Part shown: piece after piece, positions 56,424 through 64,000 of the stretch
Layout of the letters: the number at the start of each line of letters is the position of its first letter
Numbering within the stretch: the stretch's first letter is position 1
Source of the DNA: Gamarada debralockiae
Lineage: Eukaryota > Ascomycota > Leotiomycetes > Helotiales > Hyphodiscaceae
DNA length: 64,000 bases
NCBI GenBank assembly: GCA_002803225.1
Contig: NXFV01000940.1
Coordinates: forward strand, 62,001 to 126,000
Reading direction: 5' to 3'
The notes under the pieces: model-generated
Told to the model about the DNA's origin: nothing
The model's database searches: none
What the model saw: the letters and a program-made list of their open reading frames with translations, nothing else
Position numbers and translations under genes: made by a program

Positions 56424-58329
56424 ATGAAGCGCTTAGTGTTTGAAAATATTTGGTCTCTTCTGCTGTTGTGCCCGTGGGGTGGTAAGCCGAAAGCTCTTCG
56501 CAATCCACATATCTTTCTCTCATCCAACTCTAACTTGTCGCACAATAGTCGCAGCAGGCTTCTATACGAATTCCTCTCTGTCATGCATTACCATCACTGC
56601 ATCGGTAGAGATTAGCACTATCAGCCCCTTAACATGTATCGCGACTGAAACGGACGTCAGTAAGTCAAATTCCGGGCCGTTACTTTTCCTTCAGAAGTTC
56701 CAATTACCCTCAAACCATACTACAAATATAAAGCCAGTAACTCAATTTATTGGTTCATCATAACATCATTACCTGCTCTTGATAATGAAGCATAACTAAA
56801 TTTCGATATTTTCATATACAGTCACAGAGACCGTCTTCGAAACTACGACTTTACCGCCATCGACAACTATGACAACAGTGACAATCGTTGTGTCGCCCGA
56901 TGAGTTCTTGAAAACAAGCCAGACGCAGGAGCCCCTGACAACCACTGGGTTCTTGACAACAAGTCAAGCGCAGAAGCTTTTTAAAAAAAGCGCAGCCCCT
57001 CCACCATGTACCATTACAGTGCATCCAGTGACGACTACAAGCTTGCCTTGCGCGACTGGGATAGGTGTAACTATTATAGATATGGTAACACAGAAGATTA
57101 CAGTTCAGAACTTGATCACAGAGACACAGACTGTTTCTGCTAGAGGGGCAGTTTCGTCTTCAATAACCTCTTCAACTACTACTTCAGAGACAACAAACTC
57201 AGAGACGACTCCTTCACAGACAACACCTCTAGAAGCAACGACTTCAGGGACAACAACAGAGCAGACGTCACACCAGCAGGAGTTGGGCTCTGCGACGACT
57301 ACGTCGCAACCTGGCCTAGTTATCACTGCTGTCGGCTCAAGTACTCTCACAATATCCACAAGCAGCTCGGGTAATAACTTGGTCGTCAACGGTGGAACTC
57401 TCCCTCAAGGTGGCGCTACTACCAGCAATGGGTTTGTTTTCAGTAATGGTCCAAATGGGCTGGGTGTCTCTCAAGTACCCCAGGGCCCAGGAGCAATAAT
57501 CGCAAGCATGGGAGGTTTCACAGCCTTGGGTAAGTACCCATTGAACTAGTTCTGTTAGGAACTTCAAGTCTAATCTCTCAATGTAGCTTCGAATGGCGGT
57601 GTCGTAATTGGTGGAAGTACTTTGACGCCCGGAGGCACACTTGTTGAGTCTGGAACTACATATCTACTTCCAACAGGAGGCACAGTACCTGCGGTTGTGA
57701 CGGGATCCTCCCCCACATCGATCTCATTAGGCCAGCCGGCGCAAGGTTCTGGAGTTGTAGTAGGGGGCCAGACTTTAACGCCTGGTGGAATGGTTATTGT
57801 CTCGGGTACTACTTATTTACTTCCAACAGGAGGCACAGTGCCTGTGGTTGTGACGGGATCCTCCCCTACATCGATCTCATTAGGCAAGCCGGCACAAGGT
57901 TCTGGAGTTGTAGTAGGGGGCCAGACCTTGACGCCTGGTGGAACGGTTGTTTTCTCGGGTACTACTTATTTACTTCCAACAGGAGGCACAGTGCCTGCTG
58001 TTGTGACAGGCTCCTTCCCCACATCGATCTCATTAGGCAAGCCGGCACAAGGTTCTGGAGTTATTGTAGAGGGCCAGACTTTGACGCCTGGTGGAACGGT
58101 TATTGTCTCGGGTACTACATACCTCCTTCCCAGTGGAGCAACAATCCCCGTACCAATTGCCAGTGGTTCTTTTGGCGCAGGTGCAGGAGCTACACAGGGA
58201 TCCTCAGGTTCAAGCACTGGCGTGGGATATGTACAAGCCGCTGGGGCCACTCAGGGAAAGATCACCAAGTTTTCGGCTGCAGTTTATGCATCTTTAATGG
58301 TCATAGTTCAAGTTTTCTTTGTGCTCTGA
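56424..58329 (+). CDS. Secreted repeat-rich wall protein, probable GPI anchor
   Basis: Four exons: 56424-56481, 56549-56659, 56822-57529, 57587-58329; introns 67, 162 and 57 nt; 539 aa. Exon 1 gives the signal peptide (MKRLVFENIWSLLLLCPWG). Residues about 110-170 are Thr/Ser-rich. Exon 4 carries three nearly perfect 51-residue repeats (153 bp, about 57605-58130) based on GQTLTPGG...SGTTYLLPTGGTVPAVV and SPTSISLGKPAQGSG, plus a diverged unit. The C-terminus (KFSAAVYASLMVIVQVFFVL) is a GPI-type signal. Probably a cell-wall or adhesion protein. The Gly-rich repeats resemble the second half of the protein at 8.5-11.2 kb. Confidence 0.82.
57605..58130 (+). repeat. 153-bp in-frame tandem repeat
   Basis: The anchor GACTTTAACGCCTGGTGGAA recurs as near-identical copies at 57771, 57924 and 58077, exactly 153 bp apart each time, with an older copy starting near 57621. 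Copies differ by a few substitutions, some changing the amino acid (GQPA/GKPA, SSP/SFP), so they have been homogenised recently or have duplicated recently. Confidence 0.92.
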
Positions 58330-59765
58330 GCTCAGGAGTAGATTTTGCTTCGGTACCTGTAGGAATACGTGAGGATAAAGAAATATGGTGGCGTTTTTGA
58401 ACTTAAAGCCGGATCGTTTGTTCTTCCCTGTTCGGACCGCAAGGAGAGACCGAGAATTAAATCACCCATAATTTAATTTATCTTGTGAACAAAGCACTTT
58501 CCTTCTCCTTTTTTGGATGTGGACTACTTCCGCTCAAAGAGATGCGCAAAGTGACAACAATTAAGACGCCCAAGTACAAACCCCTGACACGAAGAAAATT
58601 CAGGTTTCATTTCTTCAACTGTTTGTTCAACTCAACTCATTCAACTCAAACAGCAACAGGAACTAACTTCCACTCCCGGTGTTAATGTTCCTAGATATTT
58701 CAAATGACCAACCCTGCTTGAAAGAGGGGAAGAGGAGCTTTTATAGTTGGACTAAGGCCCTACCCTGTTACAACAGTGACTTTTGGACTGCAATTCACAA
58801 GTCAGCTTGAGAGGGTCGTGATTTTTCTTTGGAGTTTCTCTTGATATGGTAATTGTTCGCCTGGAATCAATAATTCAGAGTGAACGAATGGGGGACAGGA
58901 TATGGATCGTGGTACGGATTGAGTGATTGAGACGCCAGCAAGGACTGCAGACAGAATGTAGAATAAAAGAGGGCCTTCTCTGATACTTCAGTGAAAGGAC
59001 TTCGATAGTCCCTTCCCCAAAGAAGACGACTCTATGTAGAAGGAAAGCGTTACCGCATTCATTCCGCCTCGCTCGCTTAGAAAAGGAGGCCGTCTCGCAA
59101 AACAAACGGCCGCCAACACCAAAACAGCTGCACAGAGACTGGGTAAGAAGACTGGGCAAAAGAAATCAAATGTCATAAATCCGAGAATCTGCCAGAACGC
59201 AATAAAAAGAGCAACATTCAAAAAGAAGAAGAAGGAGTGGGTCACTTGATTTGAGACAAAACATTCAAGACCACAGTGTGTGATCCCTTCCTACACCAGA
59301 CGAACTGATGTTTTCGGCCTCGAATCCTTCAGCTTTTTCAACTATTGTTTAAGGTAGTAGTTACCACCACTGATGGTTCTTGGTTGAGTGCGAATTTGCT
59401 TATTTGTTTATAAACAGTTGGTAGGGGCTGGCCGGTAGTAGCCGAGCTCGCGACTACGACGGATTGGGATTTTGACAATAACAGAGGGGTTTAATGAATT
59501 ATAGGCAATTGGTACTAAAAGGCTGATGAAATATTGAGCTTGGACTTATTAGTTCTATTTCATTTGGAGCGTGGCCTTGGAGTTCTTCTATCGCGTAAGT
59601 ATCGTGAAGGGCTCGCGATCAAAGCTGGAGCAGCACTTGCATTTACAGGAGTTGCAAGTTTGTAAATGAGAGAAAGGAGACACAAGCAGGAAAGGGAATC
59701 TGCCATGCAAATGTATTCAATGTAACTCGTAACGCCGTTCCTATTTGGTTGGGGGGAGGGGGCAT
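58330..59765. other. Intergenic region
   Basis: 3' flanks of two convergent genes. A minus-strand frame at 58988-59245 would encode a hydrophobic 85-residue peptide, but there is no further support for it. Confidence 0.5.
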
Positions 59766-60982
59766 CTATATGCCCAACCAGGTCTTGCCCCTTTCATAAG
59801 CATAAAAGCTAACCGCAACCATGGGTACTACTTTGACGTATCCAATGCTCAGTCCCACCCAGAAACCCCTAATTCCCTTCTCTCTAAATATCATCTTCGC
59901 TGTTTCTCCAACACGCAAACGGTGTCCATCTCCTACCGCACCTCCGACTTGCATCCTCCTCCGGATAACTTCCAACGGATATGCTGACGTCTGCGATACT
60001 AATCCTGCCATTCCACCTGCAAATAATTCGGCCCATGACCGCAATGGAGGAGGTTTCTCGGGAGGGGAGGAGGTAGGTTTGGGAAGAGTCGTGTACTGTG
60101 CTATCATCGGGTGTCGTAAAACGTCGCCTGCTGTATCGTGCGTAAGGAAGGACATTCCTGCATATGGTAGCATTCCCATAATCGTAGCAGAAAACCCCCG
60201 GTAGAAATTCGCCAGACCAGACCGAGGAGCAATCGCTTGTACTGCTTCAGCAGTGTTCGCTAACACCGCTGGGGCACCGGAAGTCGCAGTAATTCTCAGC
60301 TTGGGAGGCTCTTCGTTATAAATCCGTTTGCAAATATCGCTCAAACTACTTCTGCTATCCTTCTTCGTCTCAAATGCCAACCGCACACGTATCACTTCCA
60401 ACGGATATGTAAAGAACACACTAGTGACACCCGCCAAGGAACCGGAAAGTAAGCGACGCATGGGAGTTTCTTGTTCTGGACCGCGGATTATGACTGCGCG
60501 GAATTGTTCGTAGGCAAGGAATTTGATGGCTGCATAGGGAAAGATTCGTAGGATGGTCGCGGAGTGCCCACGGAAGAGACCTCGCGCGCCTTCGTCTTTG
60601 TATATATCTTTCATAGCGGTCACGACTCCAAACCATGAGCCGGCGTATTTTGCGAATTGGGGGTTGCTGGCTTGGAAGAGAATCTTAACACGATCGAGAG
60701 GAGCGACGACTGTTTTTGCCTACTCCAACCAACTATCAGTACCTCATCCCTTGTGTTTCTGAGGGTACATACCGCACTCCCGGCCATTCCCCCGGCTAAC
60801 CCTGTCCGCCATAAGTAATCGAGACTCTGTTTATGGGGCTTCTTCGACTTGGGCGCTACCGCATCGTCATCTGTCGGACATATGGCAAGCTTCTTGCGCT
60901 CTGCGGCGGCTGCGTCCATCTCTCGTGATTTGTCCGTGAGCATCGCGGGTGGAGAGGCATTGTTGAAGAAGGCCGCGGGCAT
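59766..60982 (-). CDS. Mitochondrial carrier, Leu5/coenzyme A transporter type
   Basis: Two exons, 60982-60773 and 60719-59766, 53-nt intron; 387 aa. Three carrier repeats are each marked by the P-x-(D/E)-x-x-(K/R) signature: APLDRVKILFQ, YPLEVIRVRLAFE and YPLEVIRRRMQVGG. The first helix is LAGGMAGSAAKTVVAPLD. A longer-than-usual matrix loop lies between repeats 2 and 3 (about 20 extra Pro/Ser residues at KPTSSPPEKPPPLR). This fits the SLC25A16/SLC25A42 and yeast Leu5 group, which imports coenzyme A into mitochondria; the assignment is by overall similarity of motifs, not alignment. Located in the inner mitochondrial membrane. Confidence 0.88.
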
Positions 60983-61535
60983 TCCTTGCCGCCCGAAAGG
61001 CTCCTGGGATGTTATCTGGTGTGAGATAGAGTTATCATTCCGGGTTGTGATATGCGTTGGTCGTGAGGAATCGTCGAGTAAGTACTTTCGCTATCGTGTG
61101 GCGGCGGTGAGGTTTGTGTTGATGAGAAATCTCGAGAATGTTCGTCCAGATTTAGTAGCCGCGGGACGTCATTTCAAGCAAGCCGGTCTTCGGCCATTCT
61201 AAGCCGCGATTTTCCGGATATGACTTTTTCATTTTCTTCCCTTTTGTCACTGTTGCCTTTCTCCTTACTTTCTCCCACGATCATCCCCTGCAGAAGAATA
61301 TATCCAATCGTACTTATGATGAAGTAAAGATACGATAGGCACCACCGCGGACTCGGATGGCATCACCCCTCCAGTTGTTATGATGTCACGTGATCACCAC
61401 TGCCAGAGACGACGTGCTTCTGGGACTCTGTAAGTCTAGTTGGGACATGCAGGGTATATATGAACAGTTTTCTCGATTTTCTAGTGTTTAATTGATAAAA
61501 AACATCTCGATCAAGATCCCTGGTCCCAAGTAGGT
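60983..61535. other. Intergenic region with an E-box
   Basis: Promoter of the carrier gene (minus) and 3' flank of the dioxygenase gene. Contains TCACGTGA at 61386-61393, followed by TCACC. A plus-strand open frame 60849-61202 overlaps the carrier N-terminus and is not believed to be real. Confidence 0.5.
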
Positions 61536-62630
61536 TCACGGCAATCCTTGACGTTCATCTGTATGCTCGTTTAAACCCCAAGCCTGCGAACTACCATCAT
61601 GCACAGTTGCTCTTCTCATATCCCTTTTGTATTTTCCTTCGAATGAACCCCCAACAGCGCGATGCATTACGCAAGTGTTATCCCATATCACCAAGTCTCC
61701 GACATTGTCCCATTCAACTTCGAAGATATACTTCGGCTGTTTGGCATGTTCATAGAGCTGATCAAGCAATGATTTCGATGACTCAGGTTTCATGCCTTCA
61801 ATATGATGTACGTGAGCAGCAATGTACAAATTCATTCGACCTGACGGTTCATGAAGTTGGATGAGTCGGTGTCTACCCATCGGATAATCCAAAGCGTCGA
61901 AGTTGGCGAAGTATTCAGGTGCTGCAAGCTTTCGAGAATGCCACAACGAGTGGTTGACTATGTAGTCATTTCTCAAGAGATCCTCTTTCAATTTGTTGGG
62001 AAGATCGTCATATGCGCTGCGGGTATCAGCAAATGCTGTACTCCCGCCTGTTCCAGGAGGTGGTAGTTCGTGTGCCAGCAGGAGGGAGTAACCGGCACGA
62101 CGAGGGTTGAACGATGAGTCCACGTGGAAGAGGCCATTGCCCTGAATAATACAATGTCAACGAACTTTAACCACGAAAAGCGACCCTGGGAAGTAGGAGC
62201 TCGCGCACCTTGTTTGCCTGCCCTCTCGGGCTTTCTGGATCAACAAGTGTCCCATCCAAGTCGACATTACTTACGTCGAACAACTCATCGTAGGCCAGTC
62301 GATTTTTGCGGCCTGCTGCTAGGTATGGCTTGATATCATCAAGTTCTCCAAATCTTCTGGCAAATTCCACGTGCCCTTTGTCATCCAGAGATGTACTTCG
62401 GAAAACGAGGACTCCATACTGTGGGGATGATTGATTTAGCAATTGATCAAAATGGTTGCGAGTTGTTTTCCGACCTTGGTGATCGCAGAGAGAATTTCGT
62501 TGGAAGTCTCGTCTGATATCGGGAATGAGAAGTCTACGCCACTGATCTGGGCGCCGAATGTTTGGTGGAGTTTCTGAACCTTGATATTCTTGAAATCTGA
62601 ATCATCGGTCGAATGAAGAAGCCCTGGCAT
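61536..62630 (-). CDS. TauD/TfdA-family Fe(II)/2-oxoglutarate dioxygenase
   Basis: Three exons: 62630-62475, 62418-62209, 62141-61536; introns 56 and 67 nt; 323 aa, starting at ATG 62630 (MPGLLHSTDDSDFKN). The facial triad is visible: H128 and D130 in NGLFHVDSSF and H282 in DNTCVMHRAVGG; Arg298/299 in KRDMRRATV would hold 2-oxoglutarate. Sequence and length fit fungal members annotated as 2,4-D or sulfonate dioxygenases; the true substrate is unknown. It is divergent from, and about 410 bp away from, a Zn2Cys6 regulator, which suggests the regulator controls it. Confidence 0.9.
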
Positions 62631-63039
62631 TGTGGGCAACGGAGCTCGAAAACGATTAACTTAACAAGTGTTCACTTGGACAGACGAATTCCGAGACAAT
62701 TATTTACGCTAAACTTTGAATGAGAAATTCATTCACAAGATTTCTTGAAATCATACAGACATTATATCTTAAGTTCAGTTGTTGAACAACAGTTTTGCCG
62801 CTTTATTTCCATCTATAGCCGATGCGGGGAAGGGGATGGCCGAATGCGGAGAAGTGATGATCGCTAGTAGTTCTGGTCACATCCCTTCTTCCGTCTACAA
62901 CCGATTCCAACAAATTTCTCAGGCCTTCATACTGCGGAAGAAGGTTGAAAATCCATAAGTCTTCCTCACTTGACGATGTGATGAGACATCAACGCCATTC
63001 CCCTAAGCTTCAGTCGGCGATCTAATAAAAAGAGAACAA
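62631..63039. promoter_or_regulatory. Shared divergent promoter with two CCG...CGG motifs
   Basis: Intergenic 409 bp between the dioxygenase and the regulator. CCGATGCGG (62819-62827) and CCGAATGCGG (62840-62849) are two CGG half-site pairs, 21 bp apart, of the type recognised by Zn2Cys6 dimers, and an AGGGG motif lies between them. Position favours both genes. Binding by the neighbouring regulator is inferred. Confidence 0.5.
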
Positions 63040-64000
63040 ATGACTCGTGGCACTGGGGAGCGACTATATCGAGCTTGTTCAAGATGTCGCAAAAGAAAAT
63101 CCAAATGTGATTTGTAAGGTGTTCTTGAAATTGATTGGCACTCCGCAGGTTTGATACCCTGCTGACCGCGAACAGAAACAGTGTCGGAGCGTATGGGAAA
63201 CCCCCATGTATGGAATGTTTCCGGACAGGTTATGAATGCACCATGGCCGGCTCTAGACGGGGTGGAAATTATAGCCACTTTCGAAAGCGAAAGAACGGAA
63301 ACAGTCGACGTGTAGGTAGGTCGATTCCTCGATCGCCTTCAGTCAGAGCCAGTCCTCCGTCTGTAGCCGATAGAATCAACGCCAGAGCTTTTAGGAGGTA
63401 CCAACCAGATGACGAGACCATGTGTGCGGAACTTAAGAATCCCTTCGATGCTTTACAGATCCTTGCAAAGGCTGCTGTTAATGATAATCGTTCGTCGGAT
63501 CATAAAAATTGCTCGCCGGGCCCTGACAAATTACCGTTTGACCCGAATGAAGACCGTCATGACCTTGGTGATGGACCTATGCACCCTACTCATTCTGACC
63601 AAAGCCCTATCTGGACTGCGGACGTCAATGGAGGAATTGAAGGTTACGAACTGGTAGCCAATGGGACTCTAGATGTCGAGGATATATCAGAACTACTTCG
63701 AAGGTAAGGCTCACCAACCGATTTGAAGTCGCGTATACTAAAATATGGGTAGTTACGAGGAGAACTATCACGCATTCGTTCCTCTGGTGCCGAAGCATGT
63801 TCTCACACCACTCAATATCGATCGGTCCATGGTAGACGAAAGGTTCCTCCTCACAGCCATCTTAACAATCGCATCGAAGGATGACCCCAGACTCGAGGTC
63901 ATTCACAGAAATTGCTGGGAATACATGAAGAAGCTCCTCCTTGATATTCTACTCGGCCTTCCATCAACCCAAAGAATTGGCTCAGTTGAAGGACTGCTCT
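63040..64000 (+). CDS. Zn2Cys6 transcription factor, partial (right end cut by window)
   Basis: Exons 63040-63113, 63176-63703 and 63753 onward; introns 62 and 49 nt. Exon 1 holds the first three Cys of the binuclear cluster (ACSRCRKRKSKCD); exon 2 resumes with GKPPCMECFRTGYEC. Using the acceptor at 63175 gives a 12-residue loop between Cys3 and Cys4, which fits the family better than the acceptor at 63149. A basic region (RKRKNGNSRR) and a linker follow, then the start of the fungal-specific regulatory domain (NYHAFVPLVPKHVLTPL, FLLTAILTIASKDDPRL). The protein continues past position 64000. Likely nuclear regulator of the divergent dioxygenase gene. Confidence 0.88.

Noticed and set aside
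58988..59245. 85-codon hydrophobic minus-strand frame
   Set aside because: Could be a small membrane protein, but it lacks a conserved motif and lies in a convergent intergenic stretch.
1..64000. tRNA genes, rRNA, CRISPR arrays, polyketide synthase or NRPS genes
   Set aside because: I looked for T-loop motifs such as GGTTCGAATC, regularly spaced repeats and the large synthase motifs and found none convincing; a tRNA scan would be decisive.

Overview
The window looks like nuclear DNA of a filamentous ascomycete, most likely a Leotiomycetes-type fungus (inference, no marker gene is present). Genes carry short GT-AG introns (about 49-90 nt) with CTRAY branch sites, and the gene set is typical of such fungi: CFEM, Zn2Cys6, pepsin-like proteases, F-box proteins, GPI-type wall proteins and N,N-dimethylformamidase-like genes. 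Exon structures below were worked out by hand from splice sites and reading-frame continuity; all CDS lengths I give are multiples of three.

Region 1 (0-26.5 kb) is mostly intact: a GNAT acetyltransferase; a membrane-anchored pepsin-fold protein that has lost its first catalytic Asp; a Ser/Thr-rich secreted protein with a C-terminal GPI-like tail; long gene-poor stretches (5.5-8.5 kb and 11.2-16.7 kb, the latter with a diverged direct repeat); then three co-oriented genes: a 1025-aa zinc-finger protein, an acidic/basic protein with an internal duplication, and an F-box/WD/UIM protein resembling yeast Ufo1.

Region 2 (27-52.3 kb) is a decaying accessory compartment. It holds remains of an N,N-dimethylformamidase-like gene, a phospholipase C-like gene, a small membrane protein, a Zn2Cys6 regulator, a class II aldolase, an Old Yellow Enzyme joined to a short-chain dehydrogenase, a zinc-independent MDR alcohol dehydrogenase/quinone reductase with two frameshifts, and a SnoaL-like gene split by an inversion. 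A Tc1/mariner relic and AT-rich, RIP-like tracts lie among them. Intact genes embedded here are a CFEM protein, a GRF zinc finger plus DUF3883 (NO VEIN C-terminal) nuclease-like protein, an F-box-like protein and an active-looking secreted aspartic protease with strongly GC-ending codons.

Region 3 (53.5-64 kb) is again intact: a second catalytically degenerate pepsin-like membrane protein, a GPI-type wall protein with 153-bp tandem repeats, a mitochondrial carrier of the Leu5/CoA type, and a divergently arranged TauD-family dioxygenase and Zn2Cys6 regulator whose shared promoter carries two CCG...CGG motifs. The regulator runs off the right edge.

The most notable observations are the two pseudo-protease membrane proteins, the GRF-DUF3883 nuclease-like gene beside transposon debris, the gene split by a simple inversion, the OYE-SDR chimera, and the concentration of oxidoreductase-type pseudogenes in one 25-kb block, which may be a dead catabolic or metabolite cluster.
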